Source: an uncultured Paracoccaceae bacterium (GTDB lineage: Bacteria > Pseudomonadota > Alphaproteobacteria > Rhodobacterales > Rhodobacteraceae). From it: DNA of 64,000 nt. The stretch is taken from assembly GCA_947493335.1 (NCBI GenBank), contig CANLQO010000001.1, positions 806,001 to 870,000 on the forward strand, read 5' to 3'. Below are positions 1 to 9,322 of the stretch, in pieces. The position numbers and the translations under genes were made by a program. The notes below the pieces were generated by a model. It was given only the letters and a program-made list of their open reading frames with translations, did no database searches and had not been told where the DNA came from. Positions within the stretch are counted from its first letter, which is position 1. Each line of letters begins with the position of its first letter.

Positions 1-813
1 GGCTTTGCCTTCAAGGTCAGTGCGGCGCCATTCCACATGTGGACGCCGGACGTCTACGAAGGGTCACCCACGCCCGTCACGGCCTTCTTTGCCACGGCCC
101 CCAAGGTTGCTGCGATGGCGCTTTTCGCCCGCGTGGTGCATGACGCATTTGGCGGGATCGTGGGCGAGTGGCAGCAGATCGTGGCCTTCCTTGCCGTCGT
201 CTCTATGTTCTTGGGTGCGATTGCAGCCATTGGCCAGCGCGACATCAAGCGGCTTATGGCCTATTCCTCGATCGCGCATATGGGCTTTGCCCTGATGGGT
301 CTGGCTGCGGGCACGGCACTGGGTGTGCAGGCGATGCTGATTTATATGGCGATCTATGTGACGATGAATATCGGCACCTTTGCCCTGATCCTGAGCATGG
401 AAAAGGATGGTCGCCCGGTTACGGATATTCAGGCGCTGCAAAGCTATTCCAAGCGCGACCCGCTGATGGCGCTGGTGATGCTGGTGATGATGTTCAGCCT
501 TGCGGGCGTGCCGCCGATGCTGGGCTTCTTCGGCAAGTTCTATGTGTTGCGCGCGGCCTATGAGGCGGGTCTTGGCTGGCTGGCCGTGGCAGGCGTGATC
601 GCGTCGGTGATCGGTGCGTTCTATTATCTGCGCATCGTCTACTACGTCTATTTTGGCGCAGACAAAGACGGAACGGACGCGCGCCCAACGCCGATCCTGT
701 GGACTGCGGCGGTGGTCACCGCGCTGATTGTGGCGCTGGCCTGGCTGCCCGGCATCAACCTTTTCGGGATTGAGCCTGTGGCGGCAGCGGCTGCGGAAAC
801 TCTTGTCAACTAG
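1..813 (+). CDS. nuoN: NADH-quinone oxidoreductase subunit N, C-terminal part (5' truncated by window edge)
   Basis: Open frame from base 1; translation [38 protein letters not shown]...[20 protein letters not shown] is characteristic of NuoN; multiple TM segments. Confidence 0.95.
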   Translation, partial: GFAFKVSAAPFHMWTPDVYEGSPTPVTAFFATAPKVAAMALFARVVHDAFGGIVGEWQQIVAFLAVVSMFLGAIAAIGQRDIKRLMAYSSIAHMGFALMGLAAGTALGVQAMLIYMAIYVTMNIGTFALILSMEKDGRPVTDIQALQSYSKRDPLMALVMLVMMFSLAGVPPMLGFFGKFYVLRAAYEAGLGWLAVAGVIASVIGAFYYLRIVYYVYFGADKDGTDARPTPILWTAAVVTALIVALAWLPGINLFGIEPVAAAAAETLVN

Positions 814-1564
814 ACCCGACAAACATCCCGAATGGCCGCAAGGCTATCGCTGTCTGGCCTATGAAAAGCTGGACAGCACCATGGCTGAGGCCGCGCGTCT
901 TGGCCCGAGTATCGACGGCCCGACCTGGATCATGGCGCGGGCACAGACGGACGGACGCGGCCGACGGGGGCGGGTCTGGCAAAGTCGTGAGGGCAACCTT
1001 TTTGCTACTTTGGTGTTTCATCCGTTTTGCACGCCTCAAGTCGCAGCGCAGCGCTCTTTCGTGGCGGCCAATGCCCTATTTGAGACGCTGGCGTTATATG
1101 TCGACCGCAGCAAACTGGCGACGAAATGGCCCAATGATGTGCTGCTGAACGGCGGCAAGATCGCGGGCATCCTGCTTGAAAGCAATGGCAACGGGCCCTT
1201 TGTGGATTGGCTGTCGGTTGGCGTCGGCGTCAACCTGATCGAGACACCGCTGGCAGTACAGGACGCCAAGTTTCCACCGGTGTGCCTGCTGGATGAAAGC
1301 GGCGCGGAGGTATCTGCGTCGGAGTTTCTGGTCTATCTGGCGGGCAACCTGGCGACGCAGGAAGGCAAGCTGGAACGGTTCGGTTTTGACAAGATCCGGA
1401 CCGATTGGCTGAAGAACGCGGCCAAGCTGGGTGAGACGATCACCGCCCTGCAAGGGGCAGAGGTTATTCAGGGCATTTTCGACACCATTGATGCCGATGG
1501 CAATCTGGTACTGATCACGGCCAAAGGACCGCGCACAATCGCGGCAGCGGATGTCTATTTCTAG
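803..1564 (+). CDS. birA: biotin--[acetyl-CoA-carboxylase] ligase
   Basis: [10 protein letters not shown]...[47 protein letters not shown] motifs; overlaps nuoN end; start (TTG 803) is a guess. Confidence 0.9.
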   Translation: MSTRPDKHPEWPQGYRCLAYEKLDSTMAEAARLGPSIDGPTWIMARAQTDGRGRRGRVWQSREGNLFATLVFHPFCTPQVAAQRSFVAANALFETLALYVDRSKLATKWPNDVLLNGGKIAGILLESNGNGPFVDWLSVGVGVNLIETPLAVQDAKFPPVCLLDESGAEVSASEFLVYLAGNLATQEGKLERFGFDKIRTDWLKNAAKLGETITALQGAEVIQGIFDTIDADGNLVLITAKGPRTIAAADVYF

Positions 1565-1575
1565 GAGGGCTGGTA

Positions 1576-2349
1576 ATGCTACTGGCGATTGATTGCGGCA
1601 ACACCAACACGGTGTTTTCGATCCTTGACGGGACACAGACGATTGCGACGTGGCGCACCTCGACCGAGTGGCAGCGCACCGCAGATCAGTATTACGTCTG
1701 GTTGTCCTCGCTGATGCGGTTTCAAAACCTCGACGTGAATATTGATGAAGTCATCGTCAGTTCCACCGTACCGCGCGTGGTTTTTAACCTGCGGGTGCTG
1801 TCGGATCGTTACTTTAACTGTCGCCCGCTGGTGGTGGGCAAGGCAGACTGCGCATTGCCGGCAGAGCCGCGTGTTGATGCAGGCACTGCCGTGGGCCCGG
1901 ACCGTCTGGTCAACGCGGCCGGTGCCTATGATCGCCATGGAGGCAACCTGATCGTGGTCGATTTCGGCACGGCCACGACCTTCGATGTTGTCGATGATGA
2001 CGGTGCCTATATCGGCGGTGTCATCGCGCCCGGCGTCAACCTGAGCCTTGAGGCATTGCACAACGCCGCCGCTGCCTTGCCGCATGTGGATATCAGCAAA
2101 CCACAGGCTGTGATCGGCACCAATACCGTGGCCTGTATGCAATCGGGTGTCTTTTGGGGTTACATTGGACTGGTGCGCGAGATATGCGCACGGATCAAAG
2201 CCGAACGCGGGCGCGAGATGAAAGTGATCTCGACCGGTGGTCTGGCCCCGCTTTTTCAACAGTCAGAGGCCCTCTTTGATGCCTTTGAGGACGATCTGAC
2301 GATGCACGGGCTGACCGTCATCCACCGTTATAACAAGGACCTTGCATGA
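1576..2349 (+). CDS. coaX: type III pantothenate kinase
   Basis: MLLAIDCGNTNTVFSI..., GPDRLVNAAGA, VVDFGTATTFDVV, GGVIAPGVNLS motifs. Confidence 0.95.
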   Translation: MLLAIDCGNTNTVFSILDGTQTIATWRTSTEWQRTADQYYVWLSSLMRFQNLDVNIDEVIVSSTVPRVVFNLRVLSDRYFNCRPLVVGKADCALPAEPRVDAGTAVGPDRLVNAAGAYDRHGGNLIVVDFGTATTFDVVDDDGAYIGGVIAPGVNLSLEALHNAAAALPHVDISKPQAVIGTNTVACMQSGVFWGYIGLVREICARIKAERGREMKVISTGGLAPLFQQSEALFDAFEDDLTMHGLTVIHRYNKDLA

Positions 2350-4025
2350 GTGCTGCAAAAGCCAACGACCGCCTGATCTACCTGCCCCTGGGTGGGGCCG
2401 GAGAGATCGGCATGAACGCCTATGTCTATGGCTACGGGCGCCCCGGCAAGGAACGGTTGATCGTGGTCGATCTGGGGGTGACGTTTCCCGACATGGACGG
2501 CACGCCGGGGGTGGACCTGATCCTGCCGGATATCGCCTGGTTGAAAGAACGCAAAGCCCAGATCGAAGGCATCTTTATCACGCATGCGCATGAAGACCAT
2601 GTGGGCGCCATCGGTCACTACTGGGACCAGCTGGGCGCGCCGGTTTATGCACGCAAGTTCACGGCCAATATCGCGCGACGCAAGTTGTCTGAACACGGCC
2701 ACCCCGACAGCGTTGTCAGCGTCGTTGATGCCTGGCCACAGGTGGTCGATTGCGGGCCGTTCAAGGTGGGTTATCTGCCGATCAGCCATTCCATCCCCGA
2801 AAGTGCGGGTCTGGTGATAGACAGTCCAGAAGGCCGCGTGTTGCACACCGGCGATTTCAAGATCGACAAGACACCAGTGGTTGGCGACCCCTTTGACCAT
2901 GCGCTCTGGGAAGAGGTGTCAAAGGATGGCGTCAAGGCACTGGTCTGCGATAGCACCAACATCTTTTCACCCCTGCCGGGACGGTCGGAATCTTCGATCT
3001 ACGCCGAGGTCGAGGGGCTGATGCGCGACGCGCCCGGTATGGTCGTGGCGACAACCTTTGCGTCCAACATCGCACGCCTGAAGACGCTGGCGATGGCCGC
3101 GCATGAGGCAGGGCGCACCGTATGTCTGCTGGGCCGCGCCATGCGTCGGATGACGGAAGCCGCGGTTGAAACCGGTCTGTTGACCGGGTTCCCCCCAACC
3201 GTCGGGCCAGAGGATGCGCAAAGCATCCCGCGCGAAAACCTGATGTTGCTGGTGACGGGAAGTCAGGGTGAACGCCGTGCGGCCTCTGCCCAATTGGCGA
3301 ATGGGTCCTATCTTGGACTGAAGATGAAGGAAGGCGATACGTTCCTGTTTTCGTCCAAGACGATCCCGGGCAACGAACGCGGCGTGATCCGCATCATGAA
3401 CCAGTTTTCTGAGCTGGGCGTCGACGTGGTGGACAATGATGGCGGCAAATACCATGTCTCTGGCCACGCCAACCGCCCCGATCTGGAAGAGATGCACCGC
3501 ATCGTCAAACCCCAGATCCTGATCCCGATGCATGGAGAGCATCGCCACCTGCGCGAACACGTGAAGGTGGGCGAGGCCAACGGATTGTCGGGGATCGTGG
3601 CGGTTAACGGCATGATGATTGATCTGTCGGGCAACCAGCCCACCGTGGCGGAATACATCGATACCGGGCGGACCTATCTGGATGGCTCTGTACAGATTGG
3701 TGCCATGGATGGGATCGTGCGCGAGCGGATCAAGATGGCGCTGAATGGGCATGTCGTGGTCACGCTGATCATTGATGAGAATGACGAACCGCTGGGCGAC
3801 CCGTGGGTCGAACTTGCCGGTCTGGCTGAAACGGGATCGTCCAACGCGGCCCTTGTCGAAGTGATCGAAGAAGACCTGAGCCAGTTCGTCAATCGCGCCA
3901 ATGCCAAGACGTTGCGCGATGATGTAAAGCTGGAAAAAGAGCTGAAGTCGATTACACGGCGCAGCGCACAGGGCGAAATCGGCAAAAAGCCAGAGGTGAC
4001 GGTGATCGTCAGCCGGTTGAGCTAA
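2346..4025 (+). CDS. rnj: ribonuclease J (beta-CASP metallo-beta-lactamase)
   Basis: FITHAHEDHVGAIGH, HTGDFKID, LVTGSQGERRAA, HVSGHA motifs; ~559 aa. Confidence 0.95.
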   Translation: MSAAKANDRLIYLPLGGAGEIGMNAYVYGYGRPGKERLIVVDLGVTFPDMDGTPGVDLILPDIAWLKERKAQIEGIFITHAHEDHVGAIGHYWDQLGAPVYARKFTANIARRKLSEHGHPDSVVSVVDAWPQVVDCGPFKVGYLPISHSIPESAGLVIDSPEGRVLHTGDFKIDKTPVVGDPFDHALWEEVSKDGVKALVCDSTNIFSPLPGRSESSIYAEVEGLMRDAPGMVVATTFASNIARLKTLAMAAHEAGRTVCLLGRAMRRMTEAAVETGLLTGFPPTVGPEDAQSIPRENLMLLVTGSQGERRAASAQLANGSYLGLKMKEGDTFLFSSKTIPGNERGVIRIMNQFSELGVDVVDNDGGKYHVSGHANRPDLEEMHRIVKPQILIPMHGEHRHLREHVKVGEANGLSGIVAVNGMMIDLSGNQPTVAEYIDTGRTYLDGSVQIGAMDGIVRERIKMALNGHVVVTLIIDENDEPLGDPWVELAGLAETGSSNAALVEVIEEDLSQFVNRANAKTLRDDVKLEKELKSITRRSAQGEIGKKPEVTVIVSRLS

Positions 4026-4034
4026 GCGCGCGCT

Positions 4035-4667
4035 TTAGCTGTTGCACATCCACATGGTGCCGCCAACGGCCACCACGCTGAGTGCTGTGGCCGATAGCCC
4101 CATGGGCGAGGCAATGGCGGCCGTCAACGCGGCGGACCCCAACTCTTCTGCCTTGTCCTGTATCACCTTTTGCCCAAGGGTCATGATCATCACGCCAGAG
4201 GCATGGGCCATCACCTCGCTCTCGGGGTTTGGGGGCGCATAGAGCATCAGAGCCATGCGGTTGGTGAGCCCGACGATGTCATCAGCCGCACCATTGATGC
4301 GCTGACAGGCCGAGACCGCGCAGCGCCCGCGATAGTCTCGAGGACCGGGCACCAAAAGCCAGCCGGTTGTGGCGTCGCCTTCGGCAAGGCAATAGCCGTT
4401 GGTGTTCGGCAGCCCCTCTATCCCGGCCATGAAGTCGAGCGTGACGTCGCTGGGACAGGTGGGCAGGGTACCGGTGAGAGCATTGAGGCTGCGACGTGGC
4501 CAGGACAGCATGTTTTCGCGGATTGTCGTGCCTTCACCAAAAAGATCGGTGTTCACTACGACATCCATCGCATTGACCCGCACCGTGCAATTGTCGGCCA
4601 CAGCCGGGGTGCCGGCCATGATGGCCAGCACCGCGAGCGCGATGCTAGGCCTTGGCCCGTTCATCAA
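4035..4667 (-). CDS. hypothetical secreted protein
   Basis: ORF with N-terminal signal peptide-like segment (SIALAVLAIMAGTPAVA), Cys residues; convergent with rnj; overlaps 3' end of rhlE. Confidence 0.6.
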   Translation of the reverse strand: MMNGPRPSIALAVLAIMAGTPAVADNCTVRVNAMDVVVNTDLFGEGTTIRENMLSWPRRSLNALTGTLPTCPSDVTLDFMAGIEGLPNTNGYCLAEGDATTGWLLVPGPRDYRGRCAVSACQRINGAADDIVGLTNRMALMLYAPPNPESEVMAHASGVMIMTLGQKVIQDKAEELGSAALTAAIASPMGLSATALSVVAVGGTMWMCNS

Positions 4668-6117
4668 AACTCAGCGCGATAAAGGCAGGCGTATCGTCAC
4701 CCATACCAACGATCTTTTCATGCCGACCATTGCCGTCGCCTTTGCCGCCGCGATTGCGACCGCCGCGCTGGCGCGGCTCACGCTTGGGTTTGTCGTCGGT
4801 TGCTTGGGGCTGGTCAGCCTCCGTATTTGCGGGTGCGGCTGCGGTGGCTTCCTCCGCCTCTGTCTTCGCATCTTCGCGGGGCTTGCGTGACCGGCTGCGG
4901 CGCGGCTTCTCCTCGCGCGCGGGCTTTGCTTCGGCGTCTGCCTCGGTTGGGGCCGCAACAGGCCGGGATGGGGTCGGGTCGTCAAGGCGCGGGATTTCGT
5001 GGTTCACCAACCGTTCGACATCAGCGAGATTCTTTTCGTCGCGCGGATTGCAGATCATGATCGCCACGCCAGAGCGACCGGCGCGACCGGTCCGGCCAAT
5101 CCGGTGAACGTAGTCTTCGGCATGGCTGGGCACGTCAAAGTTGAACACATGGCTGACTGCAGGGATATCAAGGCCGCGCGCAGCCACGTCAGAGGCCACA
5201 AGGAACCGCAGCTTGTTGTCGCGGAAGCCATCAAGTGTCCGGGTTCGCACGCTCTGATCCAGATCACCATGGATCGCGCCCGCATCATAACCGTACTTTT
5301 TCAACGACTTGGAGACGATATCCACGTCCGACTTGCGATTGCAAAAGATGATCGCGTTTGTGCAGGCGTCACCCTCGGCATCGATCAGCGCGCGCAGAAG
5401 CTTGCGCTTTTCGCTGTCGGCACGGTCACGGCGTGAGCCTTTGAACATCACAACGCCTTGCTTGATGTTCTCGTTCGTGGTCGCCGCGCGGGCCACCTCG
5501 ATCTTGACGGGGGCAGACAGGAAGGTGTTGGTGATCCGTTCAATCTCGGGCGCCATGGTGGCCGAGAAGAACAGGGTCTGACGGGTGAAGGGGGTCTTTT
5601 TGAAGATCTCTTCGATGTCAGGAATGAAACCCATGTCGAGCATTCGGTCAGCTTCGTCCACAACCATGACCTTGACGTCAGACAGGATCAGCTTGCCACG
5701 CTCAAAATGGTCGAGAAGGCGACCGGGCGTCGCGATCAGCACGTCAACGCCTTTGTCAATCAGCAGGTCCTGTTCCTTGAACGAGGTGCCACCAATGAGC
5801 AGCGCTTTGGTCAGCTTGGTATATTTGGCATAGGTGTCAAAATTTTCGGCCACCTGTGCGGCCAATTCCCGCGTCGGCGCAAGCACAAGGCTGCGCGGCA
5901 TCCGTGCGCGTGCGCGGCCCCGGCCCAAAAGCGTGATCATTGGCAGCGTGAACGCGGCGGTCTTGCCGGTGCCGGTCTGCGCAATGCCCAAGACATCCTT
6001 GCCTTCAAGCGCGGGTGGTATCGCGCCTTCCTGGATCGGGGTGGGGGTGTCATAGCCGGTTTCGGCGATGGCCTTGAGAACCTTCTTATCAAGGTTCAGG
6101 TCGGTGAATACAGTCAT
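4645..6117 (-). CDS. rhlE: DEAD/DEAH-box RNA helicase, RhlE-like
   Basis: AQTGTGKTAAFTLP, PTRELA, DEADRMLDMGF, SATM, HRIGRTGRAG motifs; basic RGG-like C-terminal tail. Confidence 0.92.
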   Translation of the reverse strand: MTVFTDLNLDKKVLKAIAETGYDTPTPIQEGAIPPALEGKDVLGIAQTGTGKTAAFTLPMITLLGRGRARARMPRSLVLAPTRELAAQVAENFDTYAKYTKLTKALLIGGTSFKEQDLLIDKGVDVLIATPGRLLDHFERGKLILSDVKVMVVDEADRMLDMGFIPDIEEIFKKTPFTRQTLFFSATMAPEIERITNTFLSAPVKIEVARAATTNENIKQGVVMFKGSRRDRADSEKRKLLRALIDAEGDACTNAIIFCNRKSDVDIVSKSLKKYGYDAGAIHGDLDQSVRTRTLDGFRDNKLRFLVASDVAARGLDIPAVSHVFNFDVPSHAEDYVHRIGRTGRAGRSGVAIMICNPRDEKNLADVERLVNHEIPRLDDPTPSRPVAAPTEADAEAKPAREEKPRRSRSRKPREDAKTEAEEATAAAPANTEADQPQATDDKPKREPRQRGGRNRGGKGDGNGRHEKIVGMGDDTPAFIALSFDERAKA

Positions 6118-6244
6118 GTAGCCCTTTCAATCTGGCGGCTGCTCTGGCCGCAAGATTGCGCGGCCCGGCGGGCCGGATTGCCCGCGCGTTCGACAGGACA
6201 CGCGTTACTGGGTTCCGCCGAAAAGGTCAAGGAAATGAACTGTT

Positions 6245-6868
6245 TCAGGGTTTCGGATCGGCAGTGACGTGCAGTTGTGGCCGATATCCGGCGCGTAATA
6301 CGGCGACTGTGGGGGCCGGGGTCATCACGGTTGCTTCGCCCTGTGGTGGGCGGGGATACGATGGTCCGTATCCGTCACCGGCAAAACCTCGCAAGACGTC
6401 TGGTAAAACGAGGCATGGCTTGCCTTCATGCAGCACGAAAGCCCCCGGCGGAAGGGTCGCGAAGTCGGCCTGATGGGTGATCTGGGCGCGGCTGCGTGGG
6501 GTCACGCGAGCGCTGTGTAGGGCTGCATCCATTTGCGGGGCCGATGGTTTGACACCTGTGGCACTGGCCCATGCCAATTGATACCGATTGTAGGCCGCAC
6601 GGCGGCAATAGGCGCAGGGGCGGTGACCTGCGGAAAAGGCTACGGCTTCGTCCAGAAAGAACAGCTCTGTCCAGTTGCGACCGGTCATCACAGGGCGCTT
6701 GCGGCCCTGCCATTCAAGGACGCAGCAGATCCATGCCTTGTGCCGCCAACGGGCTGTCCCCAGCACCTTGTCAGGCCCATGCAAAATGCCACGGTTCCCG
6801 GTCAGGGTTCCACGCGCAGGGTCGGCGACGATCTGACCATCAGGGTGAACACGGTTCTGGAGCGGCAT
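6245..6868 (-). CDS. conserved hypothetical protein with CxxC motif (AGHRPCAYCRRAAYNRY)
   Basis: 207-aa ORF with coding-like composition; HRPCAYCRR motif. Confidence 0.6.
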   Translation of the reverse strand: MPLQNRVHPDGQIVADPARGTLTGNRGILHGPDKVLGTARWRHKAWICCVLEWQGRKRPVMTGRNWTELFFLDEAVAFSAGHRPCAYCRRAAYNRYQLAWASATGVKPSAPQMDAALHSARVTPRSRAQITHQADFATLPPGAFVLHEGKPCLVLPDVLRGFAGDGYGPSYPRPPQGEATVMTPAPTVAVLRAGYRPQLHVTADPKP

Positions 6869-6877
6869 GGCACAAGA

Positions 6878-7345
6878 CTAGGGCAGGCTGTCGAGTTGTG
6901 CCAGTACATCGGCAAAGGCCCGGGCCGGTATCGTGCCCTCATACCGCCCGCGCAGCCCATAAACGCGTAGTGGCAACCCGCTACGCGCGGCGGCGTGAAA
7001 TGTGGCCTTGGACAGATGGATTGCGCCGATTTCGGCCCGTTGGCAGCCTGTCGCACAGTGACGGAATAAGCGGTCATGGAGAACATATTTCAGGGGATTG
7101 CCAAGTGCGGTCACTTTTTCGATCCGGGGGCCGTTGGCATCCTGTCGACGCAGCTGCGTCAGAACCGCATACCCCGCCTGACCATCCTTAACGATGACCG
7201 AGGGGCGGGCGGTCATCACGGCGTCCGCATCGCGGAAGATTTCTTGTTCCGTGACCGTGATCAGTTCATGCCCGGTCCAGGCATCCCTTGTCACCAGCAC
7301 GCGATCCGCGCTGCAGCCAATCAGGACTAAAAAGAGGGGGATCAT
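6878..7345 (-). CDS. hypothetical lipoprotein
   Basis: MIPLFLVLIGCSADR lipobox; start chosen at internal Met before the signal peptide. Confidence 0.55.
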   Translation of the reverse strand: MIPLFLVLIGCSADRVLVTRDAWTGHELITVTEQEIFRDADAVMTARPSVIVKDGQAGYAVLTQLRRQDANGPRIEKVTALGNPLKYVLHDRLFRHCATGCQRAEIGAIHLSKATFHAAARSGLPLRVYGLRGRYEGTIPARAFADVLAQLDSLP

Positions 7346-7400
7346 GCGCCACATTCCGATAGGATGCGCTGGCGTGGTTAACAAAACCCAAAGGCATACG

Positions 7401-7427
7401 AAAAAGGGCGCCCCAAAGGACGCCCCT
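7401..7427 (-). terminator. rho-independent terminator of VPLPA-CTERM gene 1
   Basis: minus strand: GGGCGTCC-TTTG-GGGCGCCC-TTTTT (8-bp stem with one wobble, U tract). Confidence 0.8.
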
Positions 7428-7448
7428 AATCAATTCTGGAATGCGCGT

Positions 7449-8180
7449 CTAGGACTTGCGGCGCTTCGCAGCGGCAAGACCACCGAAAGCTGCAATCATC
7501 AGCCATCCCGCAGCAGGGAGCGGTACGCCCGTGATGCTGGGATCAAGCGCGAGGTCCATGTTGAAGTCACCGTAACCTGACGATGCAAAGGTGAACGGCC
7601 CGGTCGTCACGGTGCTGTCGGTCCGCGTGAAATCATACCACATCGAGAACCCAAGCTCTGTTGCGTCCTTGTCGTTCGCGCCGAAACCGGCCTGTGGGCC
7701 GTGGCTGCTGCGCTGTGTCAGGTTGTAGGAAATGTTTGCCGTTTCGGTGCCCGTCAGACCGGTCATGATACCGCTGTCGAGGGTGAAAAGCGCCCAGTCA
7801 ACTTCCTGACCGTTGCACGTGCCGCCGCCGCAATATGCGCCAACAGAACTGCCAAGCGACATGGTCAGCAAAAAATCAAAAGCCAGCGTCGGCTCACCAC
7901 GGTTAAAGACCTGCCCGCTTAGCGTTGCCGATGTTCCATCAAAGACGAACTGCGATGTTGGGCCAACGGTCCAATAATGCGTCGCACTGCCACCGGTGAC
8001 AAACATGGCGTTGGGGCTTGTCCAAAGGCTGCGTGAACCCAGCACAAATTCGGGCGTCGCGCGATTGGCGTCATAGTCGGTCGCGTCATAGGTTCCGGGC
8101 GCGAATGTCGTCGCCGCAGATGCTGTGAAGGGGAGGGTTACGGCTAAGGCGGCCGCCACCAAGATTGATCTAATTTTCAT
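7449..8180 (-). CDS. VPLPA-CTERM sorting-domain secreted protein (paralogue 1)
   Basis: signal peptide MKIRSILVAAALAVTLPFTASA; C-terminus VPLPAAGWLMIAAFGGLAAAKRRKS (sorting motif, TM, basic tail). Confidence 0.85.
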   Translation of the reverse strand: MKIRSILVAAALAVTLPFTASAATTFAPGTYDATDYDANRATPEFVLGSRSLWTSPNAMFVTGGSATHYWTVGPTSQFVFDGTSATLSGQVFNRGEPTLAFDFLLTMSLGSSVGAYCGGGTCNGQEVDWALFTLDSGIMTGLTGTETANISYNLTQRSSHGPQAGFGANDKDATELGFSMWYDFTRTDSTVTTGPFTFASSGYGDFNMDLALDPSITGVPLPAAGWLMIAAFGGLAAAKRRKS

Positions 8181-8374
8181 AATGCTAACTCACTAAACAT
8201 ACAAGCTTCGCCATCAGTTTATCCCAAAGCGGCCATCATTTCAACACAATCAATCGCGGATGCGTCGGGGTGTTGTTGGCGGTGGGGGACAGCAACAAAT
8301 TCGTCGTCAACACGCATGGCCGTTTTGCCCTGAACACCGGCGTTACGTGACATGCGTTGGGTGTGACTGGAATC

Positions 8375-8402
8375 AAAAAGGGCGCCATTTGCGGCGCCCT
8401 TT
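8375..8402 (-). terminator. rho-independent terminator of VPLPA-CTERM gene 2
   Basis: minus strand: AGGGCGCC-GCAAAT-GGCGCCCT-TTTTG. Confidence 0.8.
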
Positions 8403-8421
8403 GGGAAATGTGGTTTCGCTT

Positions 8422-9234
8422 TTAGGCGCTGCGGCGCTTGTAAGCAGCCAGCCCGCCGAATGCGGCAATCATCAGCCAGCCTGCCGCTGGAAGCGGGACG
8501 CCAGTGATGCTGGGATCAAGCGTCGCATAGACGTTGAAGTCACCATGCAGCGATTTCCGGAAATTGTACCCGGCCACTTCAAACGTGCCGGTGCCCGTCT
8601 GACCACGTGCCTGGGCGTTGAACCACATCGAGTACCCCAGCATCCCGTCTTCGATCAGAGCGTTGGCGTTGAAACCAAGCTGACCTTTGTGGGTTCCGCC
8701 AGAACGGTCGGTGATGTCGTAAATCACGCTGGCAAAAGGAGAATTGAAGGAAATCGTGTTGTCCTTCGATCCATCAAGCGTGAAGTAATCCCAGGATGTT
8801 GGGTCGACGCTGGCCGGTTTGGTCGAACAATCCTGCGTGCTGCCGGGGAACTGGCAATAGCCCGACTGGGTGCCGCTGACGGCGTCGTCATGCAGGGTAA
8901 AGCTCAGGTCGTAGACAAAAGAAATCGATGTGTTCACGTTGCCAGAGGTGTCAATCGCAACGGCCGTACCCAAAAGCCGGGCAGTGTGATCGGGATTGAT
9001 CGTGAACGTCCCACCTTGGTTTTCGATGTCATAAAGATTGGTGGTGTCAGTGCCGCCGCCAACCTGTTGCAGGAAGCCGGAACCGTTGGTCCAGATGCCG
9101 CGCGGCGCCAAAGATTCGTAATTGATGTTCGACAAGTCATAAGTCCCCACTGCGTTGTTCAGTGGTGCAGCCAGCGATGCAAGAGGGGTCATAACAACGA
9201 CAGCTGCTGCTGCCAAGAGGGCTTTAATACCCAT
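8422..9234 (-). CDS. VPLPA-CTERM sorting-domain secreted protein (paralogue 2)
   Basis: signal peptide; C-terminus LDPSITGVPLPAAGWLMIAAFGGLAAYKRRSA shared with adjacent ORF. Confidence 0.85.
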   Translation of the reverse strand: MGIKALLAAAAVVVMTPLASLAAPLNNAVGTYDLSNINYESLAPRGIWTNGSGFLQQVGGGTDTTNLYDIENQGGTFTINPDHTARLLGTAVAIDTSGNVNTSISFVYDLSFTLHDDAVSGTQSGYCQFPGSTQDCSTKPASVDPTSWDYFTLDGSKDNTISFNSPFASVIYDITDRSGGTHKGQLGFNANALIEDGMLGYSMWFNAQARGQTGTGTFEVAGYNFRKSLHGDFNVYATLDPSITGVPLPAAGWLMIAAFGGLAAYKRRSA

Positions 9235-9322
9235 AACAAGATCCTCGCTAAAAAATACTAACGCATTTTTAACGGATTTTGGACACGATTACAACACAAT
9301 TGCATCGAAGTGACGTGGGGAT

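Noticed and set aside
2967-3752. 261-aa minus-strand ORF
   Set aside because: Antisense to rnj; His/Arg-rich shadow translation
6155-6215. GC-rich hairpins (CGGCCC-GGC-GGGCCG) upstream of rhlE
   Set aside because: Short stems expected in this GC-rich context and not positioned over an SD or followed by a U tract
5458-6267. 269-aa plus-strand ORF
   Set aside because: Antisense to rhlE helicase
7449-9234. Possible mobile-element duplication generating the two VPLPA genes
   Set aside because: No terminal inverted repeats, target-site duplications or transposase; only C-terminal similarity, more consistent with old gene duplication
8260-9261. 333-aa plus-strand ORF across the VPLPA-CTERM gene 2 region
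   Set aside because: Antisense to a gene with signal peptide, sorting tail and terminator; no domain evidence
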